64,000 nt of DNA. Origin: Burkholderiales bacterium (GTDB lineage: Bacteria; Pseudomonadota; Gammaproteobacteria; Burkholderiales; Burkholderiaceae_C). This document shows positions 26,020 to 35,859 of the stretch, piece by piece. Where the stretch lies: assembly GCA_017307855.1 (NCBI GenBank), contig JAFKGD010000001.1:558001-622000 (forward strand), in the 5' to 3' direction. Position numbers and translations under genes: made by a program. The notes under the pieces were generated by a model. That model did not search any database and was not told where the DNA came from. It worked only from the letters and a program-made list of their open reading frames with translations. Position 1 is the stretch's first letter. Each line of letters starts with the position of its first letter.

Positions 26020-26225
26020 AGGCCAGACCCGCCAGCACCAGCGTGAGCGGCGCGATGCGCCGGTGCAATTCGCCAGGCGCTCCGGAGGCCCCCACGGCAG
26101 GAGGTGGTGCTCGACGTGGCCGTTGTTGCCGTTGGTGAACCAGGTCATGAACCGGTGGGAACGGATGGCTGTGCGCGGCGTGTTCACGATGATCCATGTC
26201 CGTCCCAATTCAGGCACGCAAGCCC
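26020..26225 (-). pseudogene. Decayed fragment of a membrane fatty-acid desaturase
   Basis: In one minus frame the sequence reads TPRTAIRSHRFMTWFTNGNN followed at once by GHVEHHLLPWGPPERL. The H-V-E-H-H-L box preceded by N-x-N is the third His box of membrane desaturases. No start codon region, first or second His boxes exist upstream; the LuxR gene ends at 26330. The frame shifts downstream of the box: the neighbouring frame continues with a hydrophobic segment (IAPLTLVLAGLAWHLVGA) whose stop overlaps the GNAT start. This looks like the C-terminal stump of a deleted gene with at least one frameshift. Confidence 0.6.
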
Positions 26226-26329
26226 GTCGCCGTGAGAGCGAGCACCGGCAGCGCGTCATGGTAGGCAATGCTATGCACACGCTGGCGAAAGGAAATAGGA
26301 CATCCGTGCCGTCCACGCCGGTCGATGCG

Positions 26330-27106
26330 TCAGATCAGCAGGGCCGCCAGTTGCGTGCGCCGGCTCAGGCCCAGCAGGCCGTAGACCTCGGAGAGCTGGT
26401 TGCGCACGGTCTTGTCCGAAATGCCCATGGTGCGCGCGATCGACTTGTCGTCGTGCCCGCGCGCCACGGCGCGCACGATCTCGCGCTGGCGCCGCGTGAG
26501 CTGCGCGATCGACCCGATCGAAGCGTCGTCGCCCACGGGCAGCAGTTGCTGCGCCAGCGCGTGCAGCAGCGGCGCCATCATGGCCAGCGCGGCGCCGTGC
26601 CAGTTCGTGAAAGCATGCGGCACGCCGGAGAAGCGCAGGTGCGTGGCATTGCGCGCGCGGGCGCCCACCAGCCCGTGCACGGCCGTGCGACCCATCCGGG
26701 CAAGCAACGCACGCTCGCTGATACTGGCGAACTCCGGTGGATCGGCCGGATCGATGCACAGCGGTTGCGGCCTGCGCATCCACTGGCCAAGCAAGGGCTG
26801 CGCATCGAGCTCGAACGCATCGGCTGGCTCACCCGGCCCGGCGTCCGGATCGCCTGCCTGCAACCACTGGGCGACGCGCACTTCGCCCGCGAAGTGCTCC
26901 CACTGCGCCACCAGCACATGCCTGCAGGGAAAGAACTCGGTGACAGGTCCGGCCAGCCACGCGGCGAATTCGCCGCGGCTCGCGGGCCGCTCGCAAGCCA
27001 CGCGGCCCCAGCGCAGCAGATCGCTGTCGCTCAGGGCCGGCCGGCCCTGCGCGTGCCGCTGGCTGGCCGGCACCCGCGCGGGCGCCGTCGAGGTGGATTG
27101 CCGCAT
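26330..27106 (-). CDS. LuxR-family (GerE-type HTH) regulator
   Basis: 258 residues. The C-terminal domain is IAQLTRRQREIVRAVARGHDDKSIARTMGISDKTVRNQLSEVYGLLGLSRRTQLAALL, a classic LuxR/GerE helix-turn-helix. The N-terminal 190 residues have no receiver Asp and resemble the EpsA/XapR-like sensory region (FFPCRHVLVAQWEHF, RFSGVPHAFTNWHGAAL). ATG 27106 follows GGGAG at 6 bp; longer frames lack a ribosome site. Downstream lies only the decayed desaturase fragment, so its original target may be lost. Confidence 0.85.
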   Translation of the reverse strand: MRQSTSTAPARVPASQRHAQGRPALSDSDLLRWGRVACERPASRGEFAAWLAGPVTEFFPCRHVLVAQWEHFAGEVRVAQWLQAGDPDAGPGEPADAFELDAQPLLGQWMRRPQPLCIDPADPPEFASISERALLARMGRTAVHGLVGARARNATHLRFSGVPHAFTNWHGAALAMMAPLLHALAQQLLPVGDDASIGSIAQLTRRQREIVRAVARGHDDKSIARTMGISDKTVRNQLSEVYGLLGLSRRTQLAALLI

Positions 27107-27241
27107 TGCTCGCTCCCTGCCCCGCCCCGCCCGGTGGTCGGGCTGTGATCGCGAAGCGGGGTGGATTCTGGCGCCGGCGCGCCAGCGCGACACAAGTCCG
27201 TTTCGGACTTTTTCAATTTCGCGCGGGCCTGAGCCGCACGC

Positions 27242-28180
27242 TCACATCTGCAGCCACCACAGCAAAGCCGTCAGCGTGACGAACGACGACAGCGTGGCCA
27301 CCAGTTGCACCACGGCGCACAGCCCTTCGAAACCATACTTCTGCGCCAGCACCGGATAGATACCCAGCATGGGCACGGCCGCGCCGACCACGGCCGCGGT
27401 ACGCAACACCGGATCGGCCGGCGGCAGCAGCCAGAGCATCGCCAGCACGGCGAGCGGATGCAGGATCAGCTTGCCCGCGACGATGGCAGGAACGTCCTGC
27501 CACAAGCCCGCGACGCGCTGGCCCCCCAGCGAGCCGCCGATGACGAACAGCGCCAGCGCGCCACACGACGTGGCGAACAGCGCCATGGCGCGCTCGGCCG
27601 GCGCCGGCAGATGCCAGCCCGTGAATGCGAACAGCAGGCCCAGCACGATGGCGACGATCATCGGGTTGCGCAGCAGGCCCAGCAGCGACTGCCGCAGCGC
27701 CGCGCGCCAGTCGCCACCGCCGGCGGCCGCTCGGCCCAGTTCGGCGAGCATCAGCGCCAGCGGCAGGATCACCACGTTCTCCACGATCATGTTGAGCGCC
27801 AGCGCCACACCGGCCGTGGCCCCCACCACCTGAAGCATCAGCGGGAAGCCGATGAAGCCGCTGTTGGAGCAGCTCGTGCCCAGCCCGAAGAGTGCCGCCT
27901 CGGCCAGGCCCTTGCGCCGGCCCCAGCGAGCCCACGCGAAGCCCGCGCCGCCCGCGATGAGCGAGCCGGCCAGGTAGGCCAGCAGGTAGTTGGCATCGAG
28001 CACCTCGGCCGCCGGCCGCTGCGCCAGCGTGTGGAACAGCAGGGCCGGCAGGGCGAGTTGCAGCACGAACTTGCCGAACACGCGCATGTCGGCGCGCGCG
28101 AACAGCCCGCCGCGCGCGCTCAGCCAGCCGATGGCGATGATGATGTAGATGGGCCCCGTGATGGCCAGTACAGCAGCCAT
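27242..28180 (-). CDS. AEC family transporter
   Basis: 312 residues with about ten membrane helices. The N-terminus ITGPIYIIIAIGWLSARGGLFARADMRVFGKFVLQLALPALLFHTLA and the LGTSCSNSGFIGFPLMLQVVG segment are AEC (auxin efflux carrier-like) hallmarks, and the C-terminal repeat ends MLGIYPVLAQKYGFE. It follows the NAD(P)-dependent dehydrogenase by 13 bp, so the two are co-transcribed. AEC members move organic acids such as malonate or malate; here an aromatic pathway acid is possible. Confidence 0.88.
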   Translation of the reverse strand: MAAVLAITGPIYIIIAIGWLSARGGLFARADMRVFGKFVLQLALPALLFHTLAQRPAAEVLDANYLLAYLAGSLIAGGAGFAWARWGRRKGLAEAALFGLGTSCSNSGFIGFPLMLQVVGATAGVALALNMIVENVVILPLALMLAELGRAAAGGGDWRAALRQSLLGLLRNPMIVAIVLGLLFAFTGWHLPAPAERAMALFATSCGALALFVIGGSLGGQRVAGLWQDVPAIVAGKLILHPLAVLAMLWLLPPADPVLRTAAVVGAAVPMLGIYPVLAQKYGFEGLCAVVQLVATLSSFVTLTALLWWLQM

Positions 28181-28193
28181 GGGGCCCGTCCTT

Positions 28194-29096
28194 TCACTTG
28201 TTGCCGGTTCGCGCGGCGATCAGCCGGTCGGCGTACGCCTGCCAGAGCGCGTCGCTGGCCAGGTCGGCGAACAGGCCGTCGGCGGCGCGGTCGGCCACCC
28301 ACTGCTGCTTCTCGGCGATGGCCGCGGTCATCAGCGGCTCGAAGCCTGCTTCACGCACGGTATTGGCCGATTCGCGCATCTCCTCGGCGCGGCGCTTGCC
28401 GTGCTGCACCACGCGGCTGAAGAAGTAGGCGCCCTGCTTCTCCCAGTCGATGGACGGGAAGGTTTCGGCCAGCGTGGGCAGCACGTGCGCCTCGACGCCA
28501 TATTCACGCGCGGTGGTGTAGCTCTCGATCACCAGGGCTTCAAGGCCCTTGATCATCACGCTGCGGCACATCTTGATGGCCGAGGCGACGCCCAGCTTCT
28601 CGCTCACGGCCTTGGCATCCATGCCCCAGGCCACGAGCTGCGGTGCCAGCTCGGCCGCCTTCGCGCCGCCCAGCAGCATGGGCACGCGGATGCCATAGGG
28701 CGGCACCGAGGTCATCACGCCGGCTTCGACGTAGTGGCCGCCGGCGGCCTCGATCAGTGCCGCGCACTTCTGCTTGGTGCCCGGCGAGGCCGAGTTGAGG
28801 TCGAGGAACAGCGTGCCGGGGCGGATGTGCTGCGCGGCTTCCTCGGCCACGGCCAGGGTATTGGAAGCCGTGACGGCCGAGATGACGAGCGTGGACGCCG
28901 CGCACACCTCGGCCGACGAGCCGAAAGCCGTGACACCGTCGGCGGCGGCGGCCGCGCGCGTCACTTCGCGCGTGACGTCGGCCGCGAACTTCAGGTCCCA
29001 GGCGCCGGCGATGTTCACGCCCTTGTCCTTCAGACCAACCGCGAACGTGCGGCCCACTTCGCCGTAGCCGATGACGCCCAATGCGTAGTCACTCAT
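28194..29096 (-). CDS. NAD(P)-dependent dehydrogenase, 6-phosphogluconate-dehydrogenase-like with DUF1932
   Basis: 300 residues. The Rossmann motif LGVIGYGEVGRTFAVGLKDKG is near the N-terminus, SAVTASNTLAVAEEAAQHIRPGTLFLDLNSASPGTKQK is the beta-hydroxyacid dehydrogenase-type core, and the C-terminal helical domain (KMCRSVMIKGLEALVIESYTTAREYGV) is DUF1932. Proteins of this type are often linked with aromatic or C1 catabolic genes. Its substrate is not fixed. It lies between the Bug gene (terminator between) and the AEC transporter gene. Confidence 0.85.
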   Translation of the reverse strand: MSDYALGVIGYGEVGRTFAVGLKDKGVNIAGAWDLKFAADVTREVTRAAAAADGVTAFGSSAEVCAASTLVISAVTASNTLAVAEEAAQHIRPGTLFLDLNSASPGTKQKCAALIEAAGGHYVEAGVMTSVPPYGIRVPMLLGGAKAAELAPQLVAWGMDAKAVSEKLGVASAIKMCRSVMIKGLEALVIESYTTAREYGVEAHVLPTLAETFPSIDWEKQGAYFFSRVVQHGKRRAEEMRESANTVREAGFEPLMTAAIAEKQQWVADRAADGLFADLASDALWQAYADRLIAARTGNK

Positions 29097-29176
29097 CTTC
29101 GTGTCTCCTTGTACTGCATGGAAAAAAGGTTCTGATGCCCGGAGGGGGTGTATTCATCTTCGGGTGGCCCGGCGAT

Positions 29177-29208
29177 GAAAAAAGCCGCGCTCCGGGGGGA
29201 ACGCGGCT
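29177..29208 (-). terminator. Rho-independent terminator after the Bug gene
   Basis: On the minus strand AGCCGCG and CGCGGCT form a stem around a C/G-rich loop and run directly into TTTTTTC. It lies just past the Bug gene stop at 29225 and ahead of the dehydrogenase gene. Confidence 0.85.
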
Positions 29209-29224
29209 GCAACCTTGCGGGTGC

Positions 29225-30199
29225 TTATTGTTTGGGGATACCAGCCTTGTCGATCACGCCGCTCCAGCGCTTGATTTCGCTGGAGAGCAGGTCAGCCAGC
29301 TGTTGCGGCGTGCCGGGGCGCGCATCCACGTTCAGATTGGCGAGCTTCTTGCGCGTTTCGGGATCGTTCAGCGCGGCGTTGGCTTCCTTGTTCAGGCGGA
29401 CCACGATGTCGGCCGGCGTCCTGGCCGGGGCGGCCAGCGCGTTCCACGACGAGACGTTGAAGCCGGCCACGCCGCCTTCCACCGCGGTGGGCACGTTGGG
29501 CAGCGCGGCAGCGCGCTTGTCGCCGGTCACGGCCAGCGCGCGCAGGCCACCGCCGGTGATCTGCGTGAGCACCGGCGCGAGGATTTCGACTGCCGCATCG
29601 ACCTGGCCACCGCGCAGCGCGGTGATCACGGCGGGCGAACCGTTGAAGGGAATGACCTGGGCGTCGATGCCCGCGGTGGTCTTGAACAGCTCGGCGGCCA
29701 GGTTCTGCGTGCTGCCGGCGTTGATGCTGGCGATGTTCAGCTTGCCGGGATTGGCCTTGGCGAAGGCCAGCAGCTCGGGCAGGGTCTTGAAGCGCGAATC
29801 GGCCGGCACCACGATGGCCAGGTCGAAGTGGCCCAGCACGCCGACGGGCGCCAGATCCTTCACCGTGTCGAAGGGCAGCGAATTGAACAGGCCCACGCTC
29901 ACGGCGTTGCCGTTGGACATCAGCAGCAGCGTGTGGCCGTCGGGCGCGGCCTTGACCACCGTGTCGGTGGCCACCACGCCGCCGGCGCCGGGCTTGTTCT
30001 CGATCACGATGGGCTGGCCCATGTTTTCGGACATCTTCTGCGCCACGGTGCGGATGGTCAGATCGGCCACGCCACCCGGGCCGAAGGGCACGACCACGCG
30101 GATCGGGCGGTTGGACAGCGGCTGCGCGATGACGGAGGCCGACAGGGCGACACCGGCGACGACGCCGAGTGCGGCGCGGATGAACTGGTTGCGTTTCAT
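29225..30199 (-). CDS. Bug/TctC-family extracytoplasmic solute-binding protein
   Basis: 324 residues. The Sec signal peptide is MKRNQFIRAALGVVAGVALS with cleavage near ASVIAQ. The Bug pattern follows: PIRVVVPFGPGGVADLTIRTVAQKMSENMGQPIVIENKPGAGG, PFNGSPAVITALRGGQVD and GLRALAVTGDKRAAALPNVPTAVEGG. Bug proteins deliver carboxylates to Tct-type permeases or act as sensors; no tctA/tctB is adjacent here. Strong terminators lie on both sides, so it is probably transcribed alone. GAAGGAG precedes ATG 30199. The ligand is unknown. Confidence 0.92.
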   Translation of the reverse strand: MKRNQFIRAALGVVAGVALSASVIAQPLSNRPIRVVVPFGPGGVADLTIRTVAQKMSENMGQPIVIENKPGAGGVVATDTVVKAAPDGHTLLLMSNGNAVSVGLFNSLPFDTVKDLAPVGVLGHFDLAIVVPADSRFKTLPELLAFAKANPGKLNIASINAGSTQNLAAELFKTTAGIDAQVIPFNGSPAVITALRGGQVDAAVEILAPVLTQITGGGLRALAVTGDKRAAALPNVPTAVEGGVAGFNVSSWNALAAPARTPADIVVRLNKEANAALNDPETRKKLANLNVDARPGTPQQLADLLSSEIKRWSGVIDKAGIPKQ

Positions 30200-30216
30200 G
30201 GATGGGTCTCCTTCGA

Positions 30217-30258
30217 CAAAAAAAATGAAATGGCCGGCCCCCTCGCGGGGTCCGGCCC
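30217..30258 (-). terminator. Rho-independent terminator between livF and the Bug gene
   Basis: On the minus strand GGGCCGGACCCC pairs with GGGGGCCGGCC around a short GCGA loop, followed by ATTTCATTTTTTTT. It ends the livKHMGF unit and lies inside the 5' flank of the Bug gene. Confidence 0.75.
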
Positions 30259-30276
30259 GGTACGGGCTGCGCGCGC

Positions 30277-30973
30277 TCAGCGCGTCACGCCCAGCAGGCG
30301 GTCAAGCAGTTCGGGCTGGCCCAGCAGTTCCTGCGCGGTGCCCGAATGCACGACCGAACCGCGATCCAGCACGATGGCGGTATCGCTGATCGCGAGGATC
30401 GCCTGCGGGTGCTGCTCCACGATGATCGCAGACAAGCCTTCTTCGCGCGTGATGCGGCGGATTGCCCTGAGCAGTTCCTCGACAATGATCGGCGCCAGAC
30501 CTTCGAGCGGCTCGTCGAGCAGCAGCAGGCGCGGATTGAGCACCAGCGCACGCGCCACGGCCAGCATCTGCTGTTCGCCGCCCGAGAGCTGGTTGCCCAT
30601 GTTGCCACGGCGCTCGGCCAGGCGCGGGAACATCTCGTAGGCGCGCGCTGGCGTCCAGGCGCCAGGCCGGGCCACGGCGGTGAGGTTCTCGTGCACGGTG
30701 AGCGACTTGAAGATGTTGCGCTCCTGCGGCACCCAGCCGATGCCGGCGTCGGCCCGCTGGTGCGAGGGCAGCGCATGCACCGCGCGGCCACCCAGCGTGA
30801 TGGTGCCGCCGTGGCGGCGCGTGGCGCCGGCCAGGGTATCCATCAGCGTGGTCTTGCCCGTGCCGTTGCGGCCCAGCAGCGCCATGGTGTGGCCCTCGTC
30901 GACCGAGAAGCTCACGCCGTTGAGCACCACGGCTTCGCCGTAACCCGCGCGCAGGTTGTCGACTTTCAATAGC

Positions 30974-30981
<8 letters not shown>
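30277..30981 (-). CDS. livF: Branched-chain amino acid-type ABC transporter ATPase LivF
   Basis: 234 residues, the LivF length. Walker A GRNGTGKTT, Q-loop VPQERNIFKSLTVHENL, signature LSGGEQQMLAVARAL and Walker B LLLLDEPLEGLAP are all present with a final switch His (IIVEQHP). ATG 30981 overlaps the livG stop by 8 bp. It provides ATP hydrolysis at the inner membrane with LivG. The cluster stands next to vanR/vanAB, so its cargo may be an aromatic acid rather than an amino acid. Confidence 0.93.
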
Positions 30982-31770
<789 letters not shown>

Positions 31771-31774
<4 letters not shown>

Positions 31775-32733
31775 GCCGAGCCCTCCTTCTTCTTCATCCA
31801 GTAGCGCGGGTTGATGCGCTCGCGGCCCACCAGCACCAGGATCACCAGCAGCAGGCCGATCCAGAACATCCAGTACTGCGGCGTGAAGGCCGACAGCTGT
31901 TCCTGCAGCACCTTGAACACGACGGCGCCGATGATGCCGCCGTAGAGCCAGCCCGTGCCGCCGATGACCAGCATCAGCACCAGGTCGGCCGAGCGGTGGA
32001 ACTCGAACACGTCCAGCGACGCGAAGCCCGTGGTCTGCGCCAGCAGGCCGCCGGCCACGCCGGCCACGCCGGCAGAGATCGTGTAGATCACGGCCAGGCG
32101 CGACGTCACCGGGATGCCGATGGCCGTGGCGCGCAGGCGGTTGTCGCGGATGGCCTTGAGCGTCGCGCCGAAGGGCGAGTGCACCAGCCGGCGCGCCAGC
32201 ACCAGGCACACCACCAGCGCGCACAACGAATACCAGGCCGCCGTCTTGCCGTACAGGTCGAACTCGAACTGGCCAAGCAACGGCCCCATGACCACACCCT
32301 GCAGGCCGTCCGCACCGCCGGTCAGCCAGTCGAGCTTGTTGGCGAGCTCCAGCATCAGCAGGCCGACGCCGATGGTCACCATCAGGCGTGTGAGGTCCGA
32401 GCCCCGGATGATGGTGGCGCTGGCCACCGCGCCCAGCACGGTGGCGCAGGCCGTGCCCACGGCCAGGCCGATCAGCGGATCGGGGTGGACGTGCTTGGCG
32501 AACAACGCCGAGGCGTAGGCGCCCAGGCCGAAGAAGGCCGCGTGGCCGAGCGAGACGATGCCCGCATAGCCCAGGATGAGGTCGAGCGACACCGCGAACA
32601 GCGCCGTGATGACGATCTCGTTGACCAGCGAATACTTGCCCATGGCCAGCGGCACGCCGATCAGCACCAGCAGGATGGCGGGTTCCCACCACTTCCAGCG
32701 TGCGTCGCGCTTCAGGGATTCATAAGCATTCAT
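31771..32733 (-). CDS. livM: Branched-chain amino acid-type ABC transporter permease LivM
   Basis: 320 residues with about ten membrane helices. Signatures are LDLILGYAGIVSLGHAAFFGLGAYASAL, the cytoplasmic coupling loop SPFGATLKAIRDNRLRATAIGIP and YTISAGVAGVAGGLLAQTTGF. It forms the translocation channel with LivH. It begins 3 bp after the livH stop and overlaps livG. The C-terminal NPRYWMKKKEGSA tail is basic. Confidence 0.93.
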
Positions 32734-32736
32734 GAC

Positions 32737-33609
32737 TTACTTTCCTCCCTTGCGCACGAACAGGCCCTGCGGACGCCACAGCAGGATGGCGATCATCAGG
32801 CAGTAGACGGTGAAGGCGCCCATCTTGGGGATGTAGTACTTGCCGGCCACGTCGGCGATGCCCAGCAGCAGCGCGGCCAGCAGCGGGCCGGTGATGGACG
32901 ACGTACCGCCCACGGCCACCACGATCAGGAAATACACCATGTAGGTCAGCGGAAAGTTGGGATCGAGCTGCAGGATCTCGGCCGACAGCGCGCCGCCCAG
33001 GCCCGCGAGGCCCGAGCCGAAGGCGAAGGTGGCCAGGAACACCCAGTTGACGTTGATGCCCAGGCCCGCGGCCACGCGCTGGTCGTCCACGGCCGCACGC
33101 AGACGGCTGCCGAAGCGCGTGCGCGTGAGGATCAGCTGCAGAGCCACGGCCAGCGCCGCGCACACCACGATGATGAAGAGCCGGTAGTGGCCCACGCCCA
33201 GGATCCAGTCACCGGAGCCGAATTCGCTGCGGCCCTTGAGCCAGTCGGGCAGTTGCACGATCTGCTGCGAGGTCGTGAAGAAATAGGCGAAGGCGGCCAC
33301 CGCCATGAACACGAGGCCGATGGAGAACAGCACCTGATCCAGGTGTGGCTTGCGGTACATGGGCCGGTAGAGCGTGCGCTCGAGCAGCGCGCCCACCAGC
33401 GCGGAGCCGACGAAGGCGATCGGCAGGCACAGCAGGAACGGCACGTCGAAGCGCTGCATGAGCTGCACGGTGAGGTAGCCACCGATCATGGCGAACGCGC
33501 CGTGGGCCAGGTTGATGAAGTTCATCAGGCCCATCGTCACGGCCAGCCCGACGGCCAGCACGAAAAGAAGCATGCCGTAGGCAATGCCGTCGAAGAGGAT
33601 GGTGAGCAT
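32737..33609 (-). CDS. livH: Branched-chain amino acid-type ABC transporter permease LivH
   Basis: 290 residues. GIAYGMLLFVLAVGLAVTMGLMNFINLAHGAFAMIGGYL is the LivH N-terminal signature, and the coupling loop reads RTRFGSRLRAAVDDQRVAAGLGINV. About eight membrane helices are visible. It follows livK by 151 bp that carry repeat copy C, and it is followed at 3 bp by livM. Confidence 0.93.
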   Translation of the reverse strand: MLTILFDGIAYGMLLFVLAVGLAVTMGLMNFINLAHGAFAMIGGYLTVQLMQRFDVPFLLCLPIAFVGSALVGALLERTLYRPMYRKPHLDQVLFSIGLVFMAVAAFAYFFTTSQQIVQLPDWLKGRSEFGSGDWILGVGHYRLFIIVVCAALAVALQLILTRTRFGSRLRAAVDDQRVAAGLGINVNWVFLATFAFGSGLAGLGGALSAEILQLDPNFPLTYMVYFLIVVAVGGTSSITGPLLAALLLGIADVAGKYYIPKMGAFTVYCLMIAILLWRPQGLFVRKGGK

Positions 33610-33667
33610 GGAAAGGCTTCGTGGGAAGAGGCGCGATGCGGATGCCCGCGCAATCTAGGCCAGAAAC

Positions 33668-33760
33668 GCGGCGGAACCGGCTTTGCCGGGCCGCCCGCGT
33701 TGCCCCCGGCAGGGGGGTTGGCGTAGCGGCCCGCCCGGGCGGGCCGCGCAGCCTGGGGGA
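33668..33760 (-). repeat. Dispersed extragenic palindromic element, copy C (between livK and livH)
   Basis: Read on the minus strand it follows the livK stop with ATCCCCCAGGCTGCGCGG, contains GGCCCGCCCGGGCGGGCC (a strong stem) and ends AAAGCCGGTTCCGCCGCG. The terminal core is shared with copies A and B; the middle is longer and diverged. It sits between the binding-protein gene and the permease genes, a place where a partial terminator or transcript stabiliser would raise LivK over membrane subunits. Confidence 0.7.
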
Positions 33761-34930
33761 TTACTTGGTTTTCCCGGGATCCTTGACGTCCTTGATCACG
33801 TCGAATTCGACGTTGTAGAGCTGGCCGTTCTTCTTCTCCACCTTGCGCAGGTAGATGTCCTGCACGATGTCGCGCGTCTGCGCGTCGATGAAGATCTTGC
33901 CGCGCGGGCTCTCGAAGATCTGGCCCTTCATGGCGGCCAGCAACTGGTCGCCGTTGCCCTTGCCCTGCGTGGCCTTGAGCGCCTGGTAGATGATGTGCAT
34001 GCCGTCATAGCCGCCCACGGCCATGAAGTTCGGGCGCATGCCCTTGTTGGCCTTGCCGAACGCGTCGACGAACTTCTTGTTCATCGCGGAGTTGTGGTCG
34101 GCCGAGTAGTGGTGGGCGGTCACCACGCCCAGGGCGCCGTCGCCCATGTCGTTGAGCTGGTCGTCGTCGGTCACGTCGCCGGTGCCGATCAGCTTGATGC
34201 CGGCCTTGTCCATGCCGCGCTCGAGGAACTGCTTCATCACGGCCGAGCCCGCGCCCGAGGGCACGAAGACGAACAGCGCATCCGGCTTGAGGTCGCGCAC
34301 CTTCTGCAGGAAGGGGGCGAAATCGGGGTTGCGCATCGGCACGCGCAGCGACTCGACCACCTTGCCGCCGTTGAAAGTGAAGCGGTCCTTGAAGAACTTC
34401 TCGGCGTCCAGGCCCGGGCCGTAGTCGGACACCAGCGTCACCACCGTCTTGATGCCGTTCTTGGGCACCCAGTCGGCCAATGCCACGGAGGCCTGCGGCA
34501 GGGTGAAGCTGGAGCGCACGATGTACGGCGAAGCCTCGGTGATGCTGGAGGTGGCAGCGGCCATCACCACCAGCGGCGTCTTGGACTGCGTGGCCAGGGG
34601 CGCGGCGGCCAGCGCGGCCGGCGTGACGCCGAAGCCGGCGATCACGTTGACCTTGTCGTTGACGATCAGGTCCTGCGCGTGGCGGCGCGTCTGGTCGGGC
34701 GTGGCGACGTCGTCCTTGATGATGAGCTGCACCTTGCGGCCGGCGACGGTGTCGCCGTTCTGCGCCATGTACAGGCGCGCGGCGGCTTCGATCTGCCGTC
34801 CGGTGGAGGCCTGCGGACCCGTCATGGGCAGGATCAGGCCGATCTTGAAGGCGTCCTGCGCCATCGCGGCGCCGGTGCCGGCCAGTGCGGCGGCCACAAG
34901 GGCGGCCTGGATCAGGGTTCTCTTTTGCAT
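33761..34930 (-). CDS. livK: ABC transporter periplasmic binding protein (LivK/type I)
   Basis: 389 residues. The signal peptide is MQKRTLIQAALVAAALAGTG with cleavage near AAMAQ. The mature protein begins DAFKIGLILPMTGPQASTGRQIEAAARLY, then VQLIIKDDVATPDQTRRHAQDLI, ALFVFVPSGAGSAVMKQFLE and YDGMHIIYQALKATQG, the standard Leu/Ile/Val-type fold. Characterised relatives beside aromatic genes bind benzoate- or vanillate-like acids, which fits the vanAB neighbourhood. A perfect 25 bp dyad lies 99 bp upstream. Confidence 0.92.
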   Translation of the reverse strand: MQKRTLIQAALVAAALAGTGAAMAQDAFKIGLILPMTGPQASTGRQIEAAARLYMAQNGDTVAGRKVQLIIKDDVATPDQTRRHAQDLIVNDKVNVIAGFGVTPAALAAAPLATQSKTPLVVMAAATSSITEASPYIVRSSFTLPQASVALADWVPKNGIKTVVTLVSDYGPGLDAEKFFKDRFTFNGGKVVESLRVPMRNPDFAPFLQKVRDLKPDALFVFVPSGAGSAVMKQFLERGMDKAGIKLIGTGDVTDDDQLNDMGDGALGVVTAHHYSADHNSAMNKKFVDAFGKANKGMRPNFMAVGGYDGMHIIYQALKATQGKGNGDQLLAAMKGQIFESPRGKIFIDAQTRDIVQDIYLRKVEKKNGQLYNVEFDVIKDVKDPGKTK

Positions 34931-35028
34931 CAGGGGTCTCCGGTTGAAAACAGCTCGTTGCCCGCAGGGGCCGCGGAGCGGGAATTGTCCGACTTTCGGT
35001 TACACGTCGAACGGGCTTGGGTCACTAA

Positions 35029-35053
35029 CAGTTATCGCAAAACGCGATAACTG
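35029..35053. promoter_or_regulatory. Perfect 25 bp dyad upstream of livK
   Basis: CAGTTATCGC and GCGATAACTG are exact inverse partners around AAAAC. It lies 99 bp before the livK start and 18 bp past the regulator's stop codon. No T-run follows the stem on the minus strand, so an operator for the liv operon is more likely than a terminator. Confidence 0.5.
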
Positions 35054-35070
35054 GCGTAGGGTTATTCCAA

Positions 35071-35835
35071 TCAGGTAAACGTCAGGGTATCGGGCCGGAT
35101 CAGCCCCACACCGGGAAGCTTCTCGATGTGCTGGTACTTCACGGCATCGCGCAGATTGCGCTGGGCGATGCGGGCGTGCTCGCGCATGATGGCCTCGGCC
35201 CGCGCACCTTCGCGCCGGCGGATGGCATCGAGCACGCTGCGGTGCTGCTCCTGCGCCACGATGAACATGTCGCGCGCCTGCGGCGTATTGGCCTGCAGCA
35301 CGACGAAGCCCGAGGGCGAGGCGAACGGCATGCGCACCACGCGCTCCAGTTCGCGCGAGAGCAGCCCGCCGCCGGTCATCTCGCCCAGCAGGGCATGGAA
35401 ACGCTGGTTGGCCGCCACGTAGCGACTGAAAGAAGCATCGTCCAGCGCGGGTTGCGACAGCACCTGATCGATGGCATCCAGGCAATCATTGGCTTCGTCC
35501 AGAAGGCGCGGCGCCACGCCGCGCTCGGCTGCCAGCCGCACCACCAGGCCTTCCAGCGTGCCGCGCAATTCGATGGCTTCCATCACGTCGCGCTCGGAAA
35601 ACGACCGCACGGCGTAACCGCCATGGGCCAGCGACTCGAGCAGGCCTTCCTGCTCCAGCCGCATCAGCGCCGCGCGTATCGGCGTGCGCGAAATGCCGAG
35701 CCGCTCGACGATGGCGACCTCGCCCACGCGCTCGCCGCTGGGCAATTCGCCGGCCAGGATCATCTCGCGCAGCTTGAGTTGCGCGCGTACCGCCTGCGAA
35801 CTGCTGGCATCTGCGGTGATCGCGGGTTCTTTCAT
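35071..35835 (-). CDS. vanR: GntR-family (FadR subfamily) regulator, probable VanR
   Basis: 254 residues. The winged helix at about residues 15-75 shows QAVRAQLKLREMILAGELPSGERVGEVAIVERLGISRTPIRAALMRLEQEGLLESLAHGGYAVRSF. A helical FCD effector domain follows with metal/ligand residues in FHALLGEMTGG and EQHRSVLDAIRRREGARAEAIMREH. It is divergent from vanAB, the usual place of the vanillate-responsive repressor VanR. Three TGTATACA boxes lie in the shared promoter region. ATG 35835 is used; a longer frame would run over the first box. Confidence 0.8.
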   Translation of the reverse strand: MKEPAITADASSSQAVRAQLKLREMILAGELPSGERVGEVAIVERLGISRTPIRAALMRLEQEGLLESLAHGGYAVRSFSERDVMEAIELRGTLEGLVVRLAAERGVAPRLLDEANDCLDAIDQVLSQPALDDASFSRYVAANQRFHALLGEMTGGGLLSRELERVVRMPFASPSGFVVLQANTPQARDMFIVAQEQHRSVLDAIRRREGARAEAIMREHARIAQRNLRDAVKYQHIEKLPGVGLIRPDTLTFT

Positions 35836-35859
35836 GGGAGCGCAGTCTAACCCCCGTCG

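Noticed and set aside
26015-27148. A 377-codon plus-strand open frame opposite the LuxR gene
   Set aside because: Mirror of the LuxR coding frame with no domain match; LuxR on the minus strand has an unmistakable HTH.
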